From Hemileia vastatrix (lineage: Eukaryota; Basidiomycota; Pucciniomycetes; Pucciniales; Zaghouaniaceae): a DNA stretch of 64,000 bases. This document shows positions 11,601 to 21,963 of this stretch, piece after piece; position 1 is the first letter of the stretch, and every line of letters begins with the position of its first letter. The position numbers were made by a program, and so were the translations under genes. The stretch spans positions 13,816,498-13,880,497 of the forward strand of contig JASXTE010000017.1 in NCBI GenBank assembly GCA_030280995.1. Reading direction: 5' to 3'. The notes under the pieces were generated by a model, which saw only the letters and a list, made by a program, of their open reading frames with translations, was not told the DNA's origin and did no database searches.

Positions 11601-12439
11601 ATCAGTTAATGGACAAGAAAATGAGAGTTTCATTTCTTCTTCAACTAATCCCAGTTCATGTGACCCATGAGCAAAGGACATAGGAAAAGACTTTATCAAG
11701 TTAATGATGGAATCTTTATCCTCACCAGAAAGTTGCTCTCCAAAAGAGGCATTGTCAATTTCAGACATAAGGGCATGCATTTCTTTTGTAGATATTCCTT
11801 TATATTGAGTCACAGAATTACATGTGTTTAATTCTGGTTTTAATAATTTTTTGGGGGAGGAAAACTTAAATTTTCTCTTCCCATTTATCCCCATTGTGAA
11901 GCATTGGTTTGAAAGATCTAATTTTATGCCATATTTGGTTAAAATGTCATTTCCTATGATAAACCAACTGCTTAAATTATCGTTTTTCATGACAACAAAA
12001 TCACAAATAGCTCTTACAAAACCATGGTTATATTTAAAAAATACTCTGGCCTTGTATTTACCAATGGGGGACAAGACAGAGCCATAACCTCTCCAATTTT
12101 CAGAAGTGATAGGCATCAGTTTTGATTTATAGTCTTTATCCACTGAAGCAAGTGCTTTTTTAGATACTACACTTCCTCCAGCTCCAGAATCCAGAACAAC
12201 TTCCATGCTGGTTCCATTGATCAAGACTGGTGCTTTGAGAGGGGAAATTACAATTGAGCTATCCTCAATGTTCCTTATGATCTCAGCATCCTCAACTGTA
12301 GATAAATCATTATTATCAATATCAATAGTATTTAAATAATGAATATCTTCTTGCAGCATCAAGATTTCTTGTTGAGATTCATATGAAATATTGCTGGCAC
12401 AATCACTTGAAGTATCATCCAGTTCTATTGTGTCATCAG
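8683..12439 (-). pseudogene. Element A Pol: protease, RT, RNase H, integrase, chromodomain
   Basis: Protease carries DSGA with its aspartate codon near 12190. RT has CLDGNKGYHQ and the catalytic YIDD at 11112-11123. RNase H has YTDAS near 10680 and a later TDCSAVKSL. Integrase has the zinc-binding pattern (DDILAGH, then CDSCQKSK), followed by NMDFVTGLP, SDRDPKF and LAER as the DDE core. The C-terminus has RRGRPKK, an AT-hook-like patch, and then a chromodomain (EYLLRFKNKSSEYDSWIP) at about 8850-8695. Defects: stop TAA at 11223-11225, one extra A in a homopolymer near 11045, a frameshift near 9540, and stops at about 9316 and 9163. The DDE region has QTYRLAER where the relative B1 has QTDRLAER. 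Confidence 0.85.
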
Positions 12440-14708
12440 CCTGCTCCTCAGTTTGTTCAACAAGATTTATCCTCTTTTCAAAAACATGGCCTTTCTGCCA
12501 AGGCTTTTTTCACTTGAAGCAATTGTTTGTTGCATACTTTTTTGTTGCAACAGGGGCAGAAGGTTCACCAACCTTTTCCAGAGGTTTCTGTTGGTAAGTG
12601 GAGGATTTCTCCAAAGGGGTCCTAGGAATGAATATTCTGGCATCATACTTGTTGTTTAGAAGGATCTCATTGCAAGTATTAATGAAAGAAGAGGGTTCTC
12701 TGGAGAACTCAGTCCTAGCCACTATCAAGTCTCTCAGAGACATTGGTAATTTATAGAGGATCTTGTCCTTCCATAACTCAAACTCCATATTTGGGTCCAT
12801 AGCTCTTAAGATTTTTACAAGTTTCATTAAGAACTCAATAGGTTTATCAGTGGAAGAGCTATATCAGGTTTCCTAATACTGCCTTTGTTGAGCCATTCTG
12901 AACTTGGAGCCACCAAATTGTGCTTTAATCAATTTCTTCAAATCTTCCCAAGAGTATTCATTCCTATCCAAGAGAACAGATTCATACCACATTAGGGATA
13001 CATTGGTAAACAAAGAAATTAACTTAGACACAATTTCCTCATCTGGGAGTTTGTAAGAGTTTTTCAAGTTATCAATTCTGCAAATGAATTGCTGCCAATC
13101 AGAAGAAGAATCACCATCAAATGTTGGATACTGGTCAAGTTTTGGCCAATTCTTTTGATTTGAAGGAGTTTCCTTAGTACCAGCTTGCTTCTGAGTAAGG
13201 AGCAGCTGTAACTTCTCTAGTTGTGCAGTAATCTCATTGTTTAATCCTTCTGTTGAAGGTCCTGGTGCATCATCAATTTTTGATGGAAACTCAGTGGTAT
13301 CAACAGACATTTCTGAATTTAATTTTTCTTTAGATGAACTAGCAACAGGTAAACTTGGAGCATCCTGTACCCTATGTTCCTTCAAGGAAGTTTCAGAATA
13401 TTTTTTATCATTAAACAATGAATTCAATTTTTCTTCAATGGTTGTTAGTCTGGTTTTCACTTTTGGAAAACTAGATAAACTCTCATTGATTGTTGCAAAA
13501 GATAACTGGGTTTTATTTTGAAAAGATAAATAATGATCACTTAATCTTTTCAGGTTCATCTTATCTACCTCTAGCTCCAAGCAACAGGTAGATACAGTAT
13601 CTTTCAGTCTAGACAAATCATTTTTGATATTTTGCCATAAAGCAACTTTGTTTTCATGGGTTTCTTTGTAATGAAACAAATCATCAGAAACTCTCTGTAA
13701 CTCACTCCTCAATGCTTGATAACCCTGTTCAGTTAACAAACTATTATATTTTTGAGTAAGTTGCATGTTGTTTATTGTATGATTTTGTTTAGCAATAATA
13801 TCCCTCAAATATTCATCATTAATCTTGGCTACATCTGGAGTGTTTTTCAATAAGGAAACAGAGTAACTTTCCAGCATCTCATAAAACTCAGGTGCAAGTG
13901 TTTCATCAATAATAGCCATATCAGGATTTATCATTAAAGTAGCAGTTAGGACTAAAGGATTAGATACATTTGAAATTTGAGCAACTTGTATACTGTTCTC
14001 AGCCTCTACAGGTCTTACAGTCTCATCTCCTCTTCCAGAATTACCTGAGGGAACAGAATTAGTTACAAAAAATGGTACTTGTGAATCAATAGAGGGGCTT
14101 ACCAAGGTTTGCTGGGTAAGATCATATTGTTTTTTCTTCTTCTTCCTCCTTGGTAGGGGTGAGGAGGTGTGGGGTTTACTTGGCTGTGTATTGATGGACC
14201 TGCTTGGGGCATCTGTTGATTTTGAGACAGGTAATCCCACTGAGTGTTCAGCCAGTCCCACTGCCACTTGGATACTTCCACTTTCTCTGGCTTCTGGGGA
14301 GCCAATTGATGAAGATCCCTGGGGGGAGGAGGTCTCCTCTTCTCTTGAAGAAAAGCATCCATTTTTCTTACCTTTTCCTCTAGAGCATCTACTCTTGACC
14401 TCAATCTCAAGTTTTCTGTCCTTAATTCTTTTATGTGTGTTGACAGGTTCTTTACTTGTTGAGGTAGTGGCATCTTTTTTATTTTGAAGCCTTTTGGAAG
14501 TTCTTCTGGGGGTTTTTTTACAGGTTTCTGTTCCTGAGTTGTTTCTACCAGAATTTCCACTTCCTCCATTTCTACATCCTGATTAGGGAAATGATTGATT
14601 AATTTGAGATAATTTACTAGTTAAATGAGAACTCAAAGAAGTAGCCTCATCATAATCAATTAAATCCAATTCCTCTTCACGCGCAGCAGAGACACCTTGA
14701 TCAGTCAT
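12440..14708 (-). pseudogene. Element A Gag
   Basis: The start ATG at 14706-14708 opens a frame that runs through to protease without a frame change, so gag and pol were one polyprotein. Codon 42 is TAA (CAA in the presumed ancestor). TAG and TGA follow just after 12873, and a TGA sits in the zinc knuckle near 12510. The capsid-like part is recognisable by QNWPKLDQYPTFDG, DWQQFICRIDN and AQFGGSKF, all shared with B1. The knuckle is decayed: B1 has CYKCNKPWVKGHKC, while here the second and last Cys are lost. A long coiled-coil-like middle precedes the capsid part. Confidence 0.8.
14099..14569 (-). CDS. Overlapping ORF inside the A gag start region
   Basis: A 156-codon open frame, shifted relative to gag, starts with ATG at 14569 and overlaps gag codons from about 47 onward. 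It has a heptad-like helical stretch (LRTENLRLRSRVDALEEKV) and then VSKWQWDW and HPYQGG. The corresponding ORF in B1 (34193-34693) keeps the helix, VEKWMWDW and HPYKGK, while the gag frame in the same interval is not visibly conserved. This favours a real protein made by leaky scanning or a similar route, but expression is unproven. No known domain is recognised. Confidence 0.45.
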   Translation of the reverse strand: MEEVEILVETTQEQKPVKKPPEELPKGFKIKKMPLPQQVKNLSTHIKELRTENLRLRSRVDALEEKVRKMDAFLQEKRRPPPPRDLHQLAPQKPEKVEVSKWQWDWLNTQWDYLSQNQQMPQAGPSIHSQVNPTPPHPYQGGRRRKNNMILPSKPW

Positions 14709-15540
14709 TTCTAATTTTTACTGCAATGAGGGAGGGAGACAATAAGATGAATCAGTTTGTATTTTTACTTTTATTTAAAAGAAAAATAATAAAATAAAAT
14801 TTTCCAGGATAAAATCAACTAAAATAATAATCAATTTATTAATTCAAAACAATTTAAAACCAGGATATAATAATCAACTGAAGAATTAAATTTAATTTTC
14901 TTATTAACAATTTTTTATGATAATTATTATCAGGATTTTTAAATCAACTGAGAATTTAATAATTAACAGGACTTAATGTCTACTGAAATATTATAAATGA
15001 ATTTAAAAAAAATTTTATTGTCAGGACAATTTGTCAACTGGCACAAATAAAATTTAAATATCTCAGGACAAAAGTCAACTGAAAATTATAATGAATAATA
15101 ATTTTTAAAATATAATTTATTACCTCTAGGACTAAGAACACAATTTCTCTATCTTTTTCAACAAGGAAAAATAAAATAAATAATAATAAAAATTTTAATT
15201 CCACTTTACTAGACACCTCCCCCTGTTAAATGAGCAAATTAATGCCACTTACAGAGTGCTGAGTAAAAGGAAATATGTAGAGTATGAAGAGTGCAAAGTG
15301 ACCCATGAATAGTAATCAATAATTACCACGAAATATATAACTATTAGTTATTATATAAGTCTAAGTTTTGGAGCGCGGTTTGATTCCCGTTTGCAGCAAA
15401 AAAAAATAAGTCACGTGATGTATGACATTCGTTGTTTTTGTCGTCCACTCATCCTTATAGGTACCTTGATGGCGATGGTCCCACGGTCTCCAGTCCCCAT
15501 GATAACAATTCACCGTCGAAGATTTGGAAAGGCTCCCAAT
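14709..15540 (-). other. Element A 5' leader
   Basis: Sense-strand leader between the 5' LTR and the gag ATG. Most of it is AT-rich, with short repeats of CAGGA(C/T) and TCAACTG words (about 14810-15085). A block at 15361-15540 is more GC-rich and contains GGTTTGATTCC, which looks like a tRNA B box. Next to the LTR the sense strand reads ATTGGGAGCCTTTCC; the B1 leader starts similarly (ATTGGGGGTCTCTCC), so a primer-binding site probably starts at TGGG. I could not match it to a specific tRNA. Confidence 0.5.
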
Positions 15541-16337
15541 TGTCAAGGTCTCTTTCAAGTCTAGAAGGTTTTATGAACATGTCCAATGGAGATAACAACA
15601 ATTTTTAGGGTTTTCAAACTCAGCTACATATTTTCTATCTTTAAAGATTTTTTACTCAAATGATAAGAGGTAAAAGTTTTAATTATTATTATAATTAATG
15701 AATTAGAATTGTGTAGTTGTAAGTACTAAAACAATAATAAATAGTAATAAATATTTGAATGGTAGTAATTGTTTTAATAAAATAAGTAAGTAATGGAATG
15801 AGTTTCAAAAGCATAAAAAGAGAGGGCCTTTTATAGGAAAAAATGGGAGAAATAAAAACACAGAGTTAACACCACTTGATACAAGGGTATGGGAAAAAGA
15901 AACTAAATAAAGAGTGTATGTGAAATAATAAAAAATATACTAAATAGTGCGTCAATAAAAGATATCACTTTATTTGAAATAAAACTTTTAATCCCTTGGT
16001 CCGTCACATTTAGTACAAAAACATTTGATTTAAAATGTCGATTTAACAAAATTTAAATAAAGGAATTTGAAAAGTTTCTTTCCTTTTATATTTTTATATT
16101 TTTAATACTAGTTTTATTCCCTCTCATCTGTATTATTGAGAACGGTGTCAGGAAAAAAAATATCTGTGACAGTTACTTATTTTTATTAATTATTTACATT
16201 ACTTATTGTACTTAGCTAGTTAGTTGTAAGTAATACATAAGTAGTTTGTAAATAATCAATTATTAATAAGGATTAAAAGGCGTGGCTTCATCTCAGTAAG
16301 ATAATTGATTATTTTAAGTCTAGTAGCCTGTCTGACA
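15541..16337 (-). repeat. Element A 5' LTR
   Basis: 797 bp copy of the LTR, beginning TGTCAAGG and ending TGTCTGACA on plus. Compared with 7847-8651 it lacks 8 bp (CACTGGGT region) near its right end and has scattered substitutions. It should contain the promoter of the element, which reads leftward. Confidence 0.9.
15829..15835 (-). promoter_or_regulatory. TATA box of element A
   Basis: Sense-strand TATAAAA within CCTATAAAAGGCCCTC in the 5' LTR. It is conserved in the 3' LTR (8135-8141) and as TATATAAGG in the solo LTR. Transcription would start a few dozen bases to the left. Confidence 0.5.
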
Positions 16338-17084
16338 AATATACTCTCTTTTTGGTTATTACTTTGTTTTTGATGGAATAACACTTGTTATTTATGTATT
16401 TTGGTGTGTGATATGATTATCCTTTTGTTACTGGTTGATAATTAGGTTGATGGGAATGTATAACTGCTAATTTGAGGTGTCATTAGCCTTGTAGAGGATT
16501 GGTAAATCAAGGGGAAACATTGGTGAATTCATGGGTATAAAAGGAGGAGGTTTTTGGGCTTATATTCTACATTATCTATCATTAAAATCAAAAAATCTAA
16601 CCAATACAATCACAATACATTTCATTAGTACTACTAAAGTATTTGAATAGTTCTTGAGTTATTATCTTCATTTCTTTACCAACTGTAAACTGTAACCATT
16701 TATCATTAGTGAGATTAAATTACTGAGACACTTATATTGAGTTATATTTTACTACTTATTGGATTTTTACTACATTATTCATAAAAGACAATTAAAATTT
16801 TCTAGAAAACTGAATAATCAAGCTATTCAAGTCTCTTTACTTGAACTCAGCCTGAAAACATTTTCCATTATTTCTCTTTCTTCTTTTCTTTTCTTTACTC
16901 TCTTCTCTCATCTATCTTCTTTCCAGTGTAAGTACAACTGCACACTTATCCCAAAAGTTTTTTTTCCTTTTTTTTGTTATCCTTTTTCTTATTTCTCATC
17001 TCTTTTTCTTTCCTTTTTTGCTTCTTTTTTTCATTAGCGCTAGCATTTAAGTAATAATAATATTGAACAACACTTCAAATTGAA
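16338..17084 (+). other. Promoter-like and leader-like stretch, unassigned
   Basis: A good TATA box (GGGTATAAAAGGAGG, 16536-16542) is followed about 30 bases later by a pyrimidine/A-rich stretch. A pyrimidine tract ends TTTCCAG near 16926. A T/C-rich region precedes the ATG at 17085. This looks like the 5' end of a Pol II transcription unit or of an LTR-like promoter. No second LTR copy was found. Confidence 0.35.
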
Positions 17085-17619
17085 ATGTCCTCCTCAATTT
17101 TACCACAGAAACCTGATTATCAAACTCTGATTCCAAAAAAACTTGACTCAAGAACTCCCCACCCTCACAAAAGTTCAACCTCAAGAGCTTTAGCCTCTAC
17201 TGTGACCCCAAGTTTAAAAACCTTTCCCTGGGCTTCCAGAAACAGCCACCTTTTTGTCATCATCTGTAGCACCATTACCACCAATGCAATTTACAGGCAT
17301 GTCATCCTGTGACAGAAAAGAAAACCAACACATAACACAATCAATTGTGAATATCAAGCAAGAACTAAAGTCTTTGGAAAAAATCTTTATAAAAAATGGG
17401 TCAAACTTCAATGAGTGTTATGAAGTTTCAAAATTGATGTTAGACAAATACATAGAAGATAGTATTTACTTCATTTGACCAGAGATTATCACTACACTGA
17501 CATTGACAAGAGAAGAAATCACAAGGGCCATCATTCCCAACATAATTTCCCTGGAGATCAACTTGCAAGCAGTTGACTTAAAGCTAGTAATCACATTATA
17601 TTTTGAATTAGATGCCTGA
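17085..17619 (+). pseudogene. Unrecognised frame-disrupted ORF
   Basis: An ATG at 17085 opens a Ser/Pro/Thr-rich N-terminus. After one frameshift near 17216 a helical, charged stretch follows (NIKQELKSLEKIFIKNG). Reading continues past a TGA at 17476 to a TGA at 17617. The order, a disordered N-terminus then a coiled coil, resembles Gag or LINE ORF1 proteins, but no family motif is present and I do not assign one. It lies downstream of the TATA box at 16536. Confidence 0.3.
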
Positions 17620-17849
17620 TTCAACATTCTATTGAAGGCTTCTTAACTCAATTCCTGGGAAGCATTGAAAATTATAAGCTTTTTTATTTCTTACAATCTC
17701 TCCCAACTGGGGGAAATAAAGAATGTGACTAATGGTACTGTAAAAACTTTAATAGACTAAAAAATAGAACAGGTGACCATGAATTAAAAATCTGAAAACA
17801 CTTAGAGAAATCTAGGAAATGAGGTGCAACTTATTGGGGAATCTGTTTG

Positions 17850-19200
17850 TATTTGCAAGAAAAGTGGCAACTAGTGGGAGAATGGGAGAGGAAGAGAGGA
17901 GAGAAGAGGTGTGGAAGGCAAACTTATGTTTTTCTGGTGCTAAAATACACTGAGCCTTAGATGAGGGATGAGCTGGGAAAAAGAGAACAACATGTTCCAG
18001 GGTTTCCCTTACATTTCTGTCACACAGGGTGCAGAAAGGGGAGTAAGGTATTTTGAATCCAAATAACTAATTTTGCAAGGAGACTGGCTAGAGTGACATT
18101 AAGAAAAGGAAGTGGCATGTTATCTGCAGATATATTGAAACATTTGGAGAGGAGCATAATGACCCCTTATTTTTCTAAGGGCATTGGGATTGGGGCAGCT
18201 GAGTAGTTGGGCTTTAAGGCATGATTTTAAGAAGGCTTTGAGGGAAGAGGAAGAAGGAGGTGGGGGATTGAGCTTTTAACAAGAAGAGATGAGTTCCATT
18301 GGCTAATTCTTCCACTACTTCATTCCCCAGGATAATTGAGCAGCCCTTTCACCATTAAGGAATCAATTTCATGGATGGGTTAGCTTGGTGTATTATGGAT
18401 GCTTCAGAGAAGATTCTTAGAATATTGATGAGATTTTCTGTTAGTTGAAAGGGTGAAAAGAGTGATCATATAGCTTGTTGGTTATCTACCATAATGGTAA
18501 AAGATTTTATGAATGGGGAAAAAGGGTTTGAAAGGAATAAATATAAAATTAAGAGGATACCTATCAACTCTATATCAAAGACAGAAAAAGCTTCAGCCTC
18601 TCCAAGAGAGGAAACTCAGGGATGGGGGAGGCTAAGGTTGAAAGTCAGAGAAACCAAGCCAGACTAGGACTTTTAACTGTTACTATAGATAAAGTATGAG
18701 GAGACTGGGGAAGTAGTAAGGCTGAGAGAGACTTCTCTTAATACCTTTTTCTTGGAGGAGCTAATAATTGTTCTAAATATGGGGGACATTCATAGGGCTA
18801 ATGGGGAGGGGAACTGGACATCCAGTCTTGGAGAGATAAGGAGGCAGGAAAGAGATGGAGGAAAGTGAGGAAGTGGAGTTAATTTAAGAGTGTTTTAGAT
18901 AGTGGTAGAGTGAGAGTTTTCTTGTCTAACATAGCCATTGGATTGGATTTTGGTAGAGAAAGTAGGAAAATCCATAAGGCATATACTAACTATTCCAGCC
19001 ATAATTTACATGTGGGTGATGCAGAGTCATGTAGAAGAGTACTCACTGGTGTGCCTCTTGAGAATACCAGGCCTCTTCTCATGGCCCTGTTATACACCAT
19101 TTGTAATAGACAGGTGGTATGGGAGGGTCTATTTGGATTGTTCCACACTATAGCTGCATAGTCAGTATGTGAGTGCACAACATAAGAGATGGGGAGTTAT
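17850..19200 (-). pseudogene. LINE (Tad1-like) 3' part: RT tail, RNase H, CCHC-like end
   Basis: Read leftward on the minus strand. 19178-18990 encodes TDYAAIVWNNPNRPSH, LLQMVYNRAMRRGL and the TP-x4-LLHDSASP segment. This is the conserved end of non-LTR reverse transcriptases (dYa..vW, lq..qNralRr, tp...LLhdsa.p). Next come RNase H signatures: an EAEAFSVFDIELIGIL-like stretch near 18590, TIMVDNQQAI near 18490 and ILGNEVVEELANG near 18310 (GNE-x-ADELA type). Then comes IRGHYAPLQ near 18160, typical of the 'LRtGHaPLn' end of Tad1-clade elements. Many stops and frameshifts; the 5' part is absent, cut near 19200 beside the Harbinger copy. Confidence 0.6.
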
Positions 19201-19490
19201 AATTGTTTGAAAGAAACACTTATCTAAGTGTGGATTTATGAAACACACTAGCCCCAACACTGGTGGATTTCAAAAGTGAAATAAGTCACTTATTTCACTC
19301 AAATTTGCACTTTCTCAACCAAAAGTGCTGGTTTCACTATTCCTCACATCTCACTGATTTGTCAGCATCATCTAATTCATACGCAGCACTACACAGCATA
19401 ACACTTCTCATTCACACACAGCACTCTAAAGCATAACACCATATCTCTTAACATCGTGCATTATCTTCATTTTTCTACCATACAAGAGTC

Positions 19491-20762
19491 ATGCCTTCCT
19501 CACTCTCAAATTGTGATAAGCTACATCAAGAAATGACTGTCATAGCTCTTGATCTGCTCTTGGACTCTGATTGAAAATCTGATTCTGACCTTGAAGAAGA
19601 TTTTCTTTTTTTATCAAAAATGGCCAGTAAATGTTACCTTCTTCCTAGAAAGCCTCAAGTACTTTGTACCCCCAAGTACACTATCCAAATACTTCTAAAC
19701 CTATCCATACCCAGTTTTAGACAGCTTTTCAGGACCTCTCAGGAATTTTTCCTTAAATTGCTTCATCTCATTTAGGATCACCCCATCTCTCACAATAATT
19801 CTAAAAAGCCACAATGTGATCCATCAATTCAATTGGCCATCACACTATGTCATTTGGGTTCCAATGGTAATGGAACTACCTTGAAACGTTTCAAAAATGT
19901 GTTTGATTTAGGCTATGGTTCTGTTAACACTTAAAAAAATGTTGCATCACTGCTATCAACTCGTTGGAATCTCAACTTCTCTCCTGTCCAACAAAAGAAG
20001 AGCAACTTGAATCATCTCAGGTTATGCAAGCAGAGGTGTTCCCAGGATGTATTGGTTTTGTTGATGGTACTACTATTCCTTTGAGTCAGAAACCTGCTCA
20101 TGGTGGAAAAATTTACTTTGACCATAAATATAGGTAGCTTATTTTTAATTCTTTCCATTATTTTTCATACTAAAACAAGCAAATATATCTTCTCTATAGA
20201 TATTCAATTTCTGTCCAGTTTATTTGTGATGTGAACAAAAAATTATATCTTTCTTTTCTGGATATCTTGGATCATGTCATGATTCCTACATCTTTCAAAG
20301 AATGCAAATCTCAAAAGAGCCTGAATTTTTTTTTATAAATATCAGTATCTTCTGGATTATTCAGCTTAAGTGAATGGAAAATATGTACTTCCTGAATTTT
20401 GGGGAGAAGCTTCAGAAGAAAGTCAAAATTCCCAGATCAACAATCATTTGGAAAAGTCAAGAGTCCATATTGAACATTCTATTGGAATCTTGAAAGTTTT
20501 TTTTCAAGTTTAAGGGAATTAACAAGTCCTCTTGGAAATATTCCAAAAGGAAGGCTGTCATCAACTGGATTCTGTGTTGCATCATACTTCATAACCTACT
20601 TGCTGACCTCAAAGATCAATGATTAGAGTTTTATGAAGATGAAAAAGTTGAAAAACCTCCAAATATATCAAATACTACAGCTTCTCAAACCACTAGCATA
20701 AGAACAAAAATTATTCCAATCACCCCAGCACATTGGGAGTATTAGCTATGATTTATTCTTAA
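19491..20762 (+). pseudogene. PIF/Harbinger (DDE_Tnp_4) transposase, decayed
   Basis: An ATG at 19491 opens a frame with stops. The catalytic core is clear: PGCIGFVDGTTIPLSQKP (first Asp, about 20043-20096), then GGKIYFDHKYR joined over an intron to YSISVQFICDVNKKLYL. Later, RVHIEHSIGILK (about 20460-20495) carries the final Glu. These match the HARBI1-type order G-x-vDGt.ipl, yfnhKyrysi.vq.vcD, Rv.iEh.iG.lK. In-frame stops occur at about 19572 and 19760 and in the last third. Terminal inverted repeats were not found by eye, so the limits of the element are unknown. It lies next to the truncated LINE. Confidence 0.7.
20134..20199 (+). other. GT-AG intron in the Harbinger transposase
   Basis: Donor GTAGCT after TATAG, acceptor CTCTATAG, 66 bp long. 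Removing it restores HKYR-YSISVQF, the conserved transposase segment, in one frame. The intron supports a eukaryotic spliced transposase rather than a chance frame. Confidence 0.7.
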
Positions 20763-21027
20763 ACTTTTTTCATCTCTTTAGACTTTGTAATCACATTATA
20801 ATTTCTTAAAATCATTTACTAAATATACTTTTCTAATGATTTACATGCTTTTTGGTAATAATAATACACTTGTTCCATATTTTTAGTATTATCATCTAAA
20901 ATTGATGAAAGAAAGTTATAATGCGAAAATTCCAACTTTTCTTTTCCATTCATAGAAATATAGTCTGACATATCTATATTTAATGATAAAATTTTTAAAG
21001 TTTTAACAGAATTGGATTATTTTTTAC
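20763..21027. other. No gene seen
   Basis: AT-rich DNA between the end of the Harbinger frame and the last exon fragment of the Tet-like gene. It probably holds the right end of the Harbinger element, but no inverted terminus was identified. Confidence 0.4.
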
Positions 21028-21084
21028 TTATCTGGATGGATGACCCAAGCCTTGAAAAATTTCAAACTCTTTGACAGGTGTTAT
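21028..21084 (-). pseudogene. C-terminal 18 codons of the Tet-like 2OG oxygenase gene
   Basis: On the minus strand these codons end with TAA at 21028-21030. They continue the frame of the fragment at 29553-30497 exactly across the GTTAT target duplication of element C1: the last codon before the insertion, ATA, is completed within the duplicated pentamer. This shows the gene was intact at this point before C1 inserted. The stretch encodes TPVKEFEIFQGLGHPSR. Confidence 0.55.
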
Positions 21085-21855
21085 TGTCACCGGATGACCT
21101 ACGCACAAGGTCGAGGGCGTTCCTGAAAGTGAGATGAGAGATTTAGAAACTTCTTCAAAGCACAGAGGAATGATTCGAGGAAGTGGTTCGAAGGTTACTC
21201 GAAGTAAGAGCTACAGGTTTGAGGTTCGTTCGAGAAGAATTATAAAATAGTTTCAAAGGTAATAGGAATTCTTAAGATCTCACAAAGGGTTGGAAACTCA
21301 ATAATCAAAGATTTAGGATTTAGAAATGAATATTGAGAAAATAAAGAAAGATACAATAACAATGATTTAACTTTAAAGATTTACCACTATTAATGTAAAT
21401 ACAATTTTATAATTTAATTCTAAGGAATATCGAACCAAATACCCAACCCCTTTTATATCCTTTGTTCCTCCTTGCATTGACCTCCCTTCCATTGCACCAT
21501 TCCCATTCTATTGACCATTACTAACATACACTTAGACCCTCTTTGCTAAATACCCGTCCATGCTCAATTTACCCCTTTTTAATTAATTAACAAAACTTTA
21601 ATGAAAAACTACTACTGTACTATTTTGTTGAACCTAGCGCTGTGCGTCGCTTATTGAAAAGGACTAAGGCACCCTATTGGGAGATTGACTAATTTAGATT
21701 TAGAGTTTAGGCTAGCGCAGTTAAATAGTAATTACACAAAGGAAAATCGCAGTTGCTATGGAGAATTGCTTTCTGCGCCTCGAGTATAGATTTAGGACTC
21801 GATATTATTGATTTAATGAGCTGCTTTCGCCTCGAGTGTCATGTGGCGCGTGACA
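21085..21855 (-). repeat. Element C1 3' LTR
   Basis: Begins TGTCACCGG and ends GCGCGTGACA on plus. The inner border (21855/21856) has no adjacent purine run on the sense strand. The nearest purine-rich block is about 35-70 bases inward (21890-21930), unlike elements A, B and D2, where the polypurine tract touches the LTR. Confidence 0.95.
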
Positions 21856-21963
21856 GATGCCCGGGTATAAGAATTGCGAACTCCATTGAGCTTGAGCCAT
21901 CTTCCCACACTAGTTTCCCTTCTTCTATAACTTTTTCCTCCCTTATTAATTTCTCTTTTTATA

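Larger units (their letters stand above)
7847..16337 (-). mobile_element. Element A: complete Ty3/Gypsy chromovirus
   Basis: Two LTRs (7847-8651 and 15541-16337) flank a minus-strand gag-pol with domain order Gag, protease, reverse transcriptase, RNase H, integrase, chromodomain. The LTRs differ by small changes plus an 8-bp gap near the outer end, so the insertion is not recent. Flanking pentamers are CATAT (7842-7846) and AATAT (16338-16342), an imperfect target duplication. Gag and pol share one reading frame apart from mutations. At least seven in-frame stops and two frameshifts make this copy non-autonomous now. Confidence 0.9.

Noticed and set aside
15372..15400. tRNA-like B box (GGTTTGATTCC) in the element A leader
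   Set aside because: No A box, acceptor stem or anticodon arm can be built around it and no T-run terminator follows; at most a tRNA-derived scrap.
19200..19330. Terminal inverted repeat of the Harbinger element (GTGAAATAAGTCACTTATTTCAC palindrome region)
   Set aside because: The palindrome is local; no matching inverted copy was found near 20760-21020.
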